Notes: a model not told the origin generated them from the sequence alone. Shown: positions 1-6,266, numbered from the stretch's first letter. The stretch: DNA of 7,676 nt from Burkholderiales bacterium (GCA_031257235.1 JAIRPA010000105.1:1-7676), one strand, 5' to 3'. Translations and numbers: made by a program.

Positions 1-1070
1 CGGTTGAACTCGTCTTGGACGTAGTTGGTCACGGCGGTGTAGAGCGCAGCCTCCTTGGGCGAGAGGTCGTAGTTCACCGTGTACGCTCGCCGCTCGGGGA
101 AAAGCGGCGTCCCATCGAATTTTAGCAAGTCCTCTTTCACGAGCCGGCGCATCACGTCAGACACGTCAACCGCCTGATTGCCGCTTCTCGCCACGCCCTC
201 AAAGCGGTCTTGGTCGATGAGCGACATGAAAAGTTGGAAGTCCTCCTCTTTGCCATTGTGCGGGGTGGCGGTCAGAAGCAGGAAGTGCCTCGTGATGGAA
301 GACAGTAGCCGACCAAGCTGGAACCGCTTTGTGTACTTGACTTCGCCGCCCCAGACCGTGGCAGACATCTTGTGCGCTTCGTCTACCACAATCAAATCCC
401 AGTCCGTGACGCGCAGCTTCTCCTGAATCTCCTCGTTTCTGGATAATTTATCCAGACGAACGATGCAAAGGTTTGTCTCCGTGAACACGTTGCCCGTGAC
501 AGCGGACTCGATGCGGTCGTTGGTCAGAATCTCATACCGCAGGTTGAACTTGCGGTACAGCTCGTCTTGCCACTGCTCCGCCAAGTTGCCCGGCGAGACG
601 ATCATGCAACGTTTCAAATCGCCGCGCACGAGCAGCTCCTTCAAGAACAGCCCCGTCATAATCGTCTTTCCCGCGCCGGGGTCGTCCGCCAAGATGTAGC
701 GAAGCGGCAGGCGCGAGAGCATCTCCTGATAGACTGCCGATATCTGGTGAGGCAACGGTTCAATCGTCGACGTGTGGACGGCAAGATACGGGTCAAAAAT
801 ATGCGCGAGGTTGATGCGATAGGCTTCCGAGGTCAGCCGTAATAGGTTTGCGTCTGCGTCAAAACACCAGGGCAGGCTGCCGTCAGCGACATCCAGCCGT
901 TCCTCGTCTTCACGGTACAGTATTTGCTCGGCAACATTGCCGGCGGCATTCTTGAAGGTGACGGTCATGGCATTCGTGCCATGCCACTTGACCGCGACCA
1001 CGCTCACGGGCGAGCTGCCCGCAATGCCCGCGACGCTCGCTCCTACGGTTATCTCCTCAAGCCTTGCCAT
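1..1070 (-). CDS. SNF2-family DEAH helicase, DrmD-like / defence-associated (N-terminal part; runs off the window)
   Basis: Translating the minus strand from the ATG at 1070 gives 356 uninterrupted codons to the window edge, so the gene is partial at its C-terminus. Visible superfamily 2 motifs, in order: LPHQ (residues 106-109), a Walker A variant LADDPGAGKT (127-136), motif Ia IVSPGNLAEQW (157-167), DEAH (230-233) and TATPHNG (267-273). The stretch after the DEAH box (GGEVKYTKR, KEEDFQLF, KEDLLKFDGTPLFPERRAY) is typical of roughly 1000-residue SNF2 helicases found in DISARM (DrmD) and in loci with DUF1156 methyltransferases and DUF499 ATPases, so a role in anti-phage defence is likely but inferred. 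The N-terminal 90 residues are the small domain usual in this family. The start is supported by AGAGGG at 1084-1079, 8 bases upstream. The gene overlaps the end of the small frame before it by 14 bases, suggesting co-translation. The exact system cannot be named without the genes to the left. Confidence 0.88.
   Translation of the reverse strand, partial: MARLEEITVGASVAGIAGSSPVSVVAVKWHGTNAMTVTFKNAAGNVAEQILYREDEERLDVADGSLPWCFDADANLLRLTSEAYRINLAHIFDPYLAVHTSTIEPLPHQISAVYQEMLSRLPLRYILADDPGAGKTIMTGLFLKELLVRGDLKRCMIVSPGNLAEQWQDELYRKFNLRYEILTNDRIESAVTGNVFTETNLCIVRLDKLSRNEEIQEKLRVTDWDLIVVDEAHKMSATVWGGEVKYTKRFQLGRLLSSITRHFLLLTATPHNGKEEDFQLFMSLIDQDRFEGVARSGNQAVDVSDVMRRLVKEDLLKFDGTPLFPERRAYTVNYDLSPKEAALYTAVTNYVQDEFN
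438..456. repeat. 19-bp perfect palindrome (9-bp arms) inside the helicase gene
   Basis: TCTGGATAA (438-446), a central T (447), then TTATCCAGA (448-456). The arms are exact reverse complements. It encodes the RLDKLSR stretch of the helicase between motif Ia and the DEAH box. This protein stretch is typical for the family, so the palindrome may be a by-product of codon choice. Confidence 0.7.
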
Positions 1071-1320
1071 ACACGTTTCCCTCTTTTATTAATTTATTCA
1101 TCACACCGGACTTGATGCAACATCGGATAGGGTGAGCGTCGCAAAATTTGATGGTTGCTTGAGCTTGCGCACTCGCAAGATGAGGCGGCAAGGTAAAAAA
1201 AGCATCCTTTGCTCGGAAGACACTTTCGCCTAAAGATTCTTTAAGGTGGATTTCAAACAAGCGGCGACAATTCACGGACGCGGTCTTTGTCTCAATATTT
1301 AAACCTAAAGTATTATTCAT
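1057..1320 (-). CDS. Small hypothetical protein (87 aa) overlapping the helicase start
   Basis: An 87-residue frame starts at ATG 1320 and ends with TGA at 1059-1057, inside the first codons of the helicase gene. I do not recognise the product. It has no clear signal peptide or membrane segment. It is basic overall and carries four cysteines (residues 18, 74, 82 and 83), and no known motif is evident. It begins 4 bases after the stop of the RhuM-like frame, with no good ribosome binding site, so it could only be translated efficiently by reinitiation. Its layout (head-to-tail with the upstream frame, 14-base overlap with the helicase) suits a small operon member. However, its odd composition and the decayed gene just upstream make a non-coding or degenerate stretch equally possible. 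Confidence 0.35.
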   Translation of the reverse strand: MNNTLGLNIETKTASVNCRRLFEIHLKESLGESVFRAKDAFFTLPPHLASAQAQATIKFCDAHPIRCCIKSGVMNKLIKEGNVYGKA

Positions 1321-1324
1321 TTAT

Positions 1325-1762
1325 TTAATGCTCTATGCTTGTCGCAATCACGGGGAAGGATAATAACATTCGTTGCAAGAGATGAGAACGCCGTGCCAAA
1401 TGTCTGCGCCCATCGGGAAACACAGGGCTAAGATCATTCCTTCTTTCTCGATTGATACGATAGCCGAGGGAAATAATCATGTCGAGGTTGTAGTACAAAA
1501 CCTCATAGTTTTTTCCGTCGGTGGCAGTTTGTAAGAATTTCTTACAAACTGCCGATTCTAGCAATTCGGCATCGGAGAAAATTTTACGGATGTGCATCGT
1601 CACATTCGGACGGGATGTGCCGTAAAGGTCGGCCAACTGTTGCTGCGTCAGCCAAACAGTCTCCCCGTCCAAACGAACGCTGACCTTGGCAATCTTATCG
1701 TCCGTTTCGTAAATGATGATTTGTGGCGGTTTGTTTTCGGGGGTGTCGTGATGGCGGGTCAT
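1325..1762 (-). pseudogene. Truncated RhuM-family gene (N-terminal third only)
   Basis: The frame from ATG 1762 encodes 145 residues. About residues 16-104 match the start of the RhuM family (named after a Salmonella pathogenicity-island protein; molecular role poorly defined): IIIYETDD, VSVRLDGETVWLTQQQLADLYGTS, NVTMHIRKIF, TATDGKNYEVLYYNLDMIISLGYRIN. The family then normally continues with a KRGTQFRIWA-like segment and reaches about 330-350 residues. Here that segment is missing: after about base 1450 the product turns into unrelated, arginine-rich sequence and stops at 1325. I tried the other two minus-strand frames after the break and saw no family sequence there, so a deletion or rearrangement is more likely than a single frameshift. 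An upstream TTG at 1786 could extend the frame by 8 residues, but the ATG at 1762 starts closer to the family homology. RhuM genes often sit near restriction-modification and other defence genes, which fits the helicase downstream. Confidence 0.72.
1523..1553. repeat. 31-bp perfect palindrome (15-bp arms, 1-base centre)
   Basis: The left arm GGCAGTTTGTAAGAA (1523-1537) is exactly complementary to the right arm TTCTTACAAACTGCC (1539-1553), around a single T at 1538. It lies within the RhuM-like frame and covers codons for residues around 70-80 (AVCKKFLQTA). On either strand it could form a cruciform or a near loop-less hairpin, or serve as a dimeric protein-binding site. It has no T-tract after it, so it is not a classical terminator. 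Confidence 0.85.
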
Positions 1763-1928
1763 GGCAGAGCTTTCATTACAAAACAATATGTTGAGAGAGA
1801 AGAGCGCGCCAAAGCGCCCTTCCGCGCGAAATGCTTAAATGATGCACAGGCTTTGGATTCTATAACGTGGGCTTGGGGAACAAAAGCAAAGTAACCTGCT
1901 TCCCAAGATACCATTTGCCCGAATCATC

Positions 1929-1996
1929 CCGCCGGTTTTTGCTTTGAGCATTTCTTTGTGGGACATATTTCCCGAAAAATCGAAAAAAACCGGCGG
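1929..1996 (+). promoter_or_regulatory. 12-bp inverted repeat in the potA leader (possible operator or attenuator)
   Basis: CCGCCGGTTTTT (1929-1940) and AAAAACCGGCGG (1985-1996) are perfect reverse complements separated by 44 bases. The enclosed stretch can form a small inner stem, GGGA (1960-1963) with TCCC (1970-1973). The element ends 75 bases before the potA start. If transcribed it could form a long-armed leader structure; as DNA it could be a paired operator. If the TACAAT box at 2026-2031 is the real -10, the repeat lies upstream of transcription and would act at the DNA level. Confidence 0.45.
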
Positions 1997-2025
1997 AACG
2001 GATTCCCCTGCAAAATAATATGTCT

Positions 2026-2031
2026 TACAAT
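2026..2031 (+). promoter_or_regulatory. Candidate -10 box for the pot operon
   Basis: TACAAT matches TATAAT at five of six positions and lies 40 bases before the potA start, in an AT-rich stretch. The matching -35 position (2003-2008, TTCCCC) is weak, so activation by a regulator or a different start site is possible. Confidence 0.3.
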
Positions 2032-2071
2032 CCAAGCGTTTTTAACACCCTTTCTTGGAGGCACCCCAATA

Positions 2072-3160
2072 ATGGCACTGCTGGAAGTCCGCGAAGTGAC
2101 TCGTCGCTTCGACAATTTCGTCGCTGTCAACAATGTGACCTTTTCCGTCAACGCCGGCGAATTTTTCACGCTTTTAGGACCTTCCGGTTGCGGTAAGACC
2201 ACGCTACTGCGAATGATCGCAGGGTTTGACCAGCCGGACTCAGGCGGCATTTTTTTGGACGGCGTGGACTTAAAAGACACCCCGCCCGAAAAGCGCCCGA
2301 TTCACACCGTCTTCCAAAGTTATGCCCTGTTCCCGCACATGACGGTTGAGCAGAATATCGCCTTTCCTCTCAAAATGGCGAAGCAAAACGAAGAGGAAAT
2401 TCGCGCCAAAGTCAAAAACGCGCTGGATTTGGTCGATCTTACCGACCGCGCCAAACGTCATCCGCACGAACTTTCCGGCGGGCAACGGCAGCGCGTCGCC
2501 TTGGCGCGCGGGCTGGTCAATCGCCCGCGTTTGCTCCTTTTGGACGAGCCCTTGGGCGCCTTGGACGCCAAACTCCGCGAACAAATGCAAATCGAGTTGA
2601 TCGCCTTACAACGCGACACCGGGGTGACTTTCGTGTTTGTGACCCACGCGCAAGCCGAAGCCTTGGCGCTGTCGCATCGCATCGCCGTCATGCGCGCGGG
2701 GAAAATCGAACAATTGGACGAGCCGGATCGCCTCTACGGGCAACCCCGCAATCGGTTTGTGGCGGATTTCATCGGCAACGTCAACATGCACGAAGCCACC
2801 GTCAAAGCGGCGGGCGAAACCTTAACCTTGGAGCTGGGCAAGCTGGGTAAAATTGTTGCCCCCATGCCTAAAAATCAGACGCTTGCCGAAGGCGCGTCGG
2901 GCGTGTTTGTGATTCGTCCCGAACAAGTTGCCATTCGCGCGGCGCAAGAATCCTCCAACGATCCGAATCAGTTTGTCGGCACCGTCAATGACTTTTTATA
3001 CATCGGCGACGTGACCACTTACATCGTCGATCTTCCCGACGGCGCGCGCATCGAAGCACTCCTCCCCAATTCCGCGCCCGGTCGGGCGAAATTTTTTGAG
3101 CTGGGCGATCCGGTTCGGGTTTCGTGGAAAGCCGAAGCCGGCGCGTTTTTGGACTCTTAA
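2072..3160 (+). CDS. potA: Polyamine (spermidine/putrescine) ABC transporter ATP-binding protein
   Basis: This 362-residue cytoplasmic ATPase powers polyamine import through PotB and PotC. ABC motifs are complete: Walker A GPSGCGKT (36-43), Q-loop at Q82 in VFQSYALFPH, signature LSGGQ (134-138), Walker B LLLLDEP (154-160) and switch histidine H192. A C-terminal TOBE-type region contains the family hallmark VFVIRPEQVAIR (about 278-289). Length is close to E. coli PotA and PotG (about 377). The ATG at 2072 is chosen because GGAGG lies at 2057-2061 and family homology begins there; the open frame continues upstream to 1958 but that part is unlike PotA. One oddity: the usual THDQEEA after Walker B reads THAQAEA (191-197), losing two acidic residues next to the switch histidine. 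The gene is first in a potABC-binding-protein operon, with potB starting 17 bases after its stop. Confidence 0.95.
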   Translation: MALLEVREVTRRFDNFVAVNNVTFSVNAGEFFTLLGPSGCGKTTLLRMIAGFDQPDSGGIFLDGVDLKDTPPEKRPIHTVFQSYALFPHMTVEQNIAFPLKMAKQNEEEIRAKVKNALDLVDLTDRAKRHPHELSGGQRQRVALARGLVNRPRLLLLDEPLGALDAKLREQMQIELIALQRDTGVTFVFVTHAQAEALALSHRIAVMRAGKIEQLDEPDRLYGQPRNRFVADFIGNVNMHEATVKAAGETLTLELGKLGKIVAPMPKNQTLAEGASGVFVIRPEQVAIRAAQESSNDPNQFVGTVNDFLYIGDVTTYIVDLPDGARIEALLPNSAPGRAKFFELGDPVRVSWKAEAGAFLDS

Positions 3161-3177
3161 CCGTTATCGCTGACACT

Positions 3178-4029
3178 ATGTCCCAATCAAACTCGTCCCG
3201 CATCCGCGGCGAACGGCTGGTCAAGTATTCTGTGATTACGCCACCGTTTTTGTTCCTGCTGACGTTTTTTCTCGTTCCCGCGCTCATCATGGTGGTCGCC
3301 AGTTTTCGCTATCCCGGAGAATTTGGCGGTTTGGCGCCGCTTTTCCGCGGCGAGGACGGCGTGGGCGGGGTCACGCTTGAAAACTACAAACTCTTTTTCT
3401 CAAGCACCAATTATGCGTGGATTTTCCTGCGTAGCTTCGGTGTGGCCGCCTTGACGACCGTCATCTGCTTATTCATGGCGTATCCGGTCGCGTTATTGGT
3501 GGCGCGTAGCCCGAAAAAGTCACGCGACCTTTTGGTGCTTTTGTGCGTGTTGCCGTTTGCCAGTAATTTTTTGGTGCGCGTCTACGCGTGGATGATTATT
3601 TTTCAACCGTTTGATTTAATGCACTCAAGGCTTGCCGTGATTATCGGAATGGTTTACGTGCATTTGCCGTTTATGATTTTGCCTTTATACACCAACCTTG
3701 AAAAACACGATCCCACCTTGCTGGACGCCGCACAAGACTTAGGCGCGAACGCATGGCATCGCTTCTGGCGCGTCACGTTTCCGATGTCGATTCCGGGCAT
3801 CTTTTCAGGCGCGTTATTAGTCTTTATTCCGGTGTTGGGCATGTTCGCCATTCCTGAAATTTTGGGCGGGAAAAACGATTGGCTCGTCGGCAACATGATC
3901 AAAGACGCCTTTTTAGGCTCGCGCGATTGGCCTTTTGGTTCGATGCTCTCGATGGTGATGACGATTGCGGTGTTGGCCGCGGTGGGGCTTGCAACCGCTT
4001 TAGCCAAGAAAGGAGTGCCTCGTGCGTAG
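3178..4029 (+). CDS. potB: Polyamine ABC transporter permease, PotB/PotH type
   Basis: A 283-residue inner-membrane protein with about six hydrophobic segments (roughly 19-41, 86-108, 117-142, 152-172, 207-228 and 254-276). It forms half of the translocation channel with PotC. The cytoplasmic EAA loop that docks onto the ATPase reads LDAAQDLGANAWHRFWRVTFP (182-202, one residue omitted here at neither end; key residues A184, A185, G189, P202). The ATG at 3178 fits the family length; the upstream frame to 3124 lies inside potA and was not used. No clear Shine-Dalgarno precedes it (TGACACT), so translation probably depends on coupling to potA. Compared with my memory of E. coli PotB and PotH, the outer loop between the third and fourth segments is short: WMIIF is followed by only about ten residues before LAVIIGMVYVHLPFM, where relatives carry an extra stretch of about 20 residues. 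Confidence 0.93.
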   Translation: MSQSNSSRIRGERLVKYSVITPPFLFLLTFFLVPALIMVVASFRYPGEFGGLAPLFRGEDGVGGVTLENYKLFFSSTNYAWIFLRSFGVAALTTVICLFMAYPVALLVARSPKKSRDLLVLLCVLPFASNFLVRVYAWMIIFQPFDLMHSRLAVIIGMVYVHLPFMILPLYTNLEKHDPTLLDAAQDLGANAWHRFWRVTFPMSIPGIFSGALLVFIPVLGMFAIPEILGGKNDWLVGNMIKDAFLGSRDWPFGSMLSMVMTIAVLAAVGLATALAKKGVPRA

Positions 4030-4819
4030 ATCGCCTTTACTGTGGATAAGCGCGGCGGCGGTTTTCGCCTTCCTTTATATCCCGCTGATCGTTGTCGTGG
4101 TCTTTTCGTTCAACGATTCCAAACTCAACGCCGGCTGGGTCGGCTTTACGTTCAAATGGTATTCCATTTTGGTCAACGATAAGGCGATGATGGATGCCGC
4201 CCTCAATTCGCTGTTCATTGCGTTTACCGCGTCGTTTTTGGCAACCCTGCTTGGCACCATGGCGGGCATTGCAATGTACCGATATAAAACGCGCATATTG
4301 CCCTTCATGACTTTAACGCCGTTGGCGATGCCTGAAATTCTATTAGGGGTAAGTTTGTTGCTGTTTTTCATCTCCGTGTTGGGCACGGAATCGTTGTCGC
4401 TGTTGACGGTGATCATTGCGCACACGACTTTTTGCATCGGCTTTGTGGCGATCATTGTGCGCGCGCGGTTAATCGGGATGGATGAATCCATTTTTGAAGC
4501 CGCGCGAGATTTAGGCGCGACCCCTTGGCAAACGTTTCGGTTGATCACGTTTCCGCTGATCATGCCGGCCATCATTGCGGGTTTGTTGATGTCGTTTACC
4601 TTATCCATCGATGATTTTGTGATTACGTTTTTCACGGCAGGTGTCGGTGTTCCCACCCTGCCTTTGACGATTTATACCATGATTAAAATCGCCGTGACCC
4701 CTGAGGTCAACGCGCTGTCCACACTGATGATGTTGTTGACACTTGGGATGATTATCATCGCCAGCAAAGTAGCACCCGGGTTTTTGGAAGAAACTGAACA
4801 CAGAGGAGAAGATCAATGA
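4022..4819 (+). CDS. potC: Polyamine ABC transporter permease, PotC/PotI type
   Basis: A 265-residue inner-membrane protein, essentially the same length as E. coli PotC (264), and the partner permease of PotB. Hydrophobic segments lie at about 8-30, 62-84, 97-120, 126-147, 177-200 and 232-250. The ATPase-docking EAA loop begins FEAARDLGATPW (158-169) and ends at P178. The GTG at 4022 is the start because AAAGGAG (4009-4015) is well placed 6 bases upstream and the product begins MRRSPLLW as usual for the family. It overlaps the end of potB by 8 bases (GTGCGTAG), and its own stop overlaps the next start as ATGA, so the genes are translationally coupled. No unusual residues were noticed. Confidence 0.95.
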   Translation: MRRSPLLWISAAAVFAFLYIPLIVVVVFSFNDSKLNAGWVGFTFKWYSILVNDKAMMDAALNSLFIAFTASFLATLLGTMAGIAMYRYKTRILPFMTLTPLAMPEILLGVSLLLFFISVLGTESLSLLTVIIAHTTFCIGFVAIIVRARLIGMDESIFEAARDLGATPWQTFRLITFPLIMPAIIAGLLMSFTLSIDDFVITFFTAGVGVPTLPLTIYTMIKIAVTPEVNALSTLMMLLTLGMIIIASKVAPGFLEETEHRGEDQ

Positions 4820-5967
4820 ATCAAACCATGAAGTCCGTTTTTCGTTCGCTTTCGTTTCGTGCCTTTTTAGGAGGAATCATTGCGTTAGCATTTGCTTTGT
4901 TTTTAGCCGGTTGCAACAAAGCACCGGAGCACAAAACCGCAACACACACCGACGAACCTGCCGGCAAGTTTGTGCGGTTTTATAATTGGAATAACTACAT
5001 GGCGCGCGAAACCGTCGCGCGTTTTGAAAAGAGTTGTGATTGCCGTCTGATCGAAGATTATTTTTCCGATCACGAAGAAATGTTGGCAAAACTTGCCGCC
5101 GGCGCCACCGGTTACGACATCATGGTGCCGACCGGTAACGTGGTCGAAACGTTAATCAAACAAAAAACCCTTCAAAAAATTGATAAGTCCCGACTGAAGA
5201 ATTTATCGCAGTTGAACCCTCAATTTTTGAATCTGTGGTTTGATCCCGAAAACCAATATTCGGTGCCTTACGGCTATTCGCTGACCATCATCGGATACAA
5301 CGCCGAAAAAATAGCGGAATTGGGCTTGCCGACGGATACTTGGGCGCTGGTGTTTGATCCTCAATACTTAGAAAAGATCAAAGGCAAAATTACGGTGATG
5401 GACAGCCAACGCGAGCTTTTCGGCGCCGCACTGCGCTATCTGGGTTATTCGGTCAATGACGAAGATGATAAACATTTACTTGAAGCTCGTGATGTGATTT
5501 TGAAGGCAAAACCCTATTGGGCGGCATTCAACGCGTCTTCATACATCAAAGAATTGGCCAGCGGCGATATTTGGGTGGCGCACGGGTACTCCAACGATAT
5601 GTTCCAATCGGCGCAAGATGCGGTGGCGGCAAAGCGTCCGTTCACCATCAAAACCGGCTTGCCCAAAGAAGGCGCCGTGCTTGCCATCGACAACATGGTC
5701 ATCCACAAAAGCGCGCCGCATCCCGATATGGCTTATGAGCTGATTGATTTTCTGATCGATAAAAAGAGTACGGCTGAATTATCCAATTTAACCGGATCAG
5801 GATCGGTCAACACGGAATCGCTCTCGTTGATTATTCCCGAAGTGCGGAACAACAAAGCCGTGTTTCCCGACGAACAATTGCAAAAGAAATTAGAGATGCT
5901 CAAAGACTTTTCTGCCGACAAAAGACGCTATTTAAATCGTTTGTGGACAGAGATTAAGGCAAATTAG
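4816..5967 (+). CDS. potD: Polyamine-binding lipoprotein of the ABC transporter (PotD/PotF family)
   Basis: A 383-residue extracytoplasmic binding protein that delivers substrate to PotB and PotC. The N-terminus has a basic start, a hydrophobic core (about 16-31) and the lipobox LAGC with C33, so it should be a membrane-anchored lipoprotein; E. coli PotD and PotF are soluble periplasmic proteins. Family landmarks are VRFYNWNNYM (53-62), YDIMVP (100-105), VPYGY (150-154), ASGDIWVAHGYSND (248-261) and LPKEGAVLAIDNMVI (282-296). The pattern from GYSND on, and the C-terminus EVRNNKAVFPDE...RLWTEIK, look closer to PotF than to PotD, so the symbol is given by operon position. By recalled PotF alignment, the amine-binding acidic residues are kept (D261, D292, E200), but aromatic pocket residues are changed (A290 for Phe, S near 328 for Tyr, Y258 for Trp), so preferred substrate is uncertain. 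AGGAG at 4804-4808 supports the ATG at 4816, which overlaps potC by 4 bases. Confidence 0.92.
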   Translation: MNQTMKSVFRSLSFRAFLGGIIALAFALFLAGCNKAPEHKTATHTDEPAGKFVRFYNWNNYMARETVARFEKSCDCRLIEDYFSDHEEMLAKLAAGATGYDIMVPTGNVVETLIKQKTLQKIDKSRLKNLSQLNPQFLNLWFDPENQYSVPYGYSLTIIGYNAEKIAELGLPTDTWALVFDPQYLEKIKGKITVMDSQRELFGAALRYLGYSVNDEDDKHLLEARDVILKAKPYWAAFNASSYIKELASGDIWVAHGYSNDMFQSAQDAVAAKRPFTIKTGLPKEGAVLAIDNMVIHKSAPHPDMAYELIDFLIDKKSTAELSNLTGSGSVNTESLSLIIPEVRNNKAVFPDEQLQKKLEMLKDFSADKRRYLNRLWTEIKAN

Positions 5968-5994
5968 TCGGTTCATTGTCACAAAAAAACGTGT

Positions 5995-6021
5995 GCGGGA
6001 CGCCGGTCTTACGCGTCCCGC
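5995..6021 (+). terminator. Hairpin after the pot operon (possible terminator)
   Basis: A perfect 9-bp GC-rich stem, GCGGGACGC (5995-6003) with GCGTCCCGC (6013-6021), and a 9-base loop, starting 27 bases after the stop of the binding-protein gene. There is no T-run on the plus strand after it. On the minus strand the stem is followed a few bases later by seven Ts (5983-5989), so it may act better leftwards or just protect the mRNA end. Confidence 0.45.
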
Positions 6022-6045
6022 CACCTAGCTCCTCCCGCGAGCGTG

Positions 6046-6077
6046 ATCGTCGCCCCTTTCATAAAAAGGGCGACGAT
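6046..6077. terminator. Second hairpin downstream of the pot operon
   Basis: ATCGTCGCCC (6046-6055) pairs perfectly with GGGCGACGAT (6068-6077) across a 12-base loop that can add a few T-A pairs. It is strong but lacks a following T-tract on either strand, so it may be a transcript-stabilising stem, a Rho-dependent end, or part of the icd leader rather than an intrinsic terminator. Confidence 0.4.
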
Positions 6078-6158
6078 TGTCCGAATCCCTTTTGTAGTTA
6101 TTGGTATTGAGTGACGGCGTTACAAATATCGTCGTTGGCGAACCCGTCATCGTCTTTT

Positions 6159-6164
6159 TTGACA
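6159..6164 (+). promoter_or_regulatory. Candidate -35 box of an icd promoter
   Basis: A perfect TTGACA, 115 bases before the icd start. No good -10 lies at 16-18 bases; the best downstream word is TTTAAC (6185-6190, spacing 20). The assignment is weak. Confidence 0.25.
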
Positions 6165-6266
6165 TTTAATTTCACAAAACCGTGTTTAACCCGTAGCGTA
6201 AACGGTCAATTTCGTGGACAATCGCGGTGTCCCAACGCGCACACCCTTGCGCAATACCCGTTTTTT

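Larger units (their letters stand above)
1763..2071. other. Divergent intergenic region between the RhuM-like gene and potA
   Basis: About 309 bases with no convincing gene. It should hold promoters for both the leftward defence-like genes and the rightward pot operon. For pot, TACAAT at 2026-2031 is a fair -10 box (5 of 6 to consensus), but only a poor -35 (TTCCCC, 2003-2008) lies 17 bases upstream. Leftwards, TAGAAT, the reverse complement of ATTCTA at 1858-1863, is another -10-like word without a clear -35. The region also contains the 12-bp inverted repeat listed separately and the potA ribosome binding site. Confidence 0.6.

Noticed and set aside
178..1115. Several plus-strand open frames across the left region
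   Set aside because: The minus strand carries a continuous helicase frame with ordered motifs over the same bases, so these are shadows.
1801..1835. GC-rich short self-complementary stretch (GCGC words) upstream of the RhuM-like gene
   Set aside because: Only about 4-bp stems form; too weak to call a terminator or operator.
1592..1894. Plus-strand 100-codon frame over the RhuM-like gene start
   Set aside because: It is antisense to recognisable RhuM sequence and shows no protein family features.
1958..2071. In-frame N-terminal extension of PotA from GTG 1958
   Set aside because: The sequence is not PotA-like and crosses the leader inverted repeat; GGAGG at 2057-2061 supports ATG 2072.
4075..4656. 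Long open frame (193 codons) antisense to potC
   Set aside because: It mirrors the permease gene, has low-complexity Met/Asn/Ser-rich content and no family resemblance; the plus strand is clearly coding.
5034..5052. GCCGTCTGAT, similar to the Neisseria DNA uptake word GCCGTCTGAA
   Set aside because: The last base differs, it lies in coding sequence and occurs once, so it does not support a Neisseria origin.
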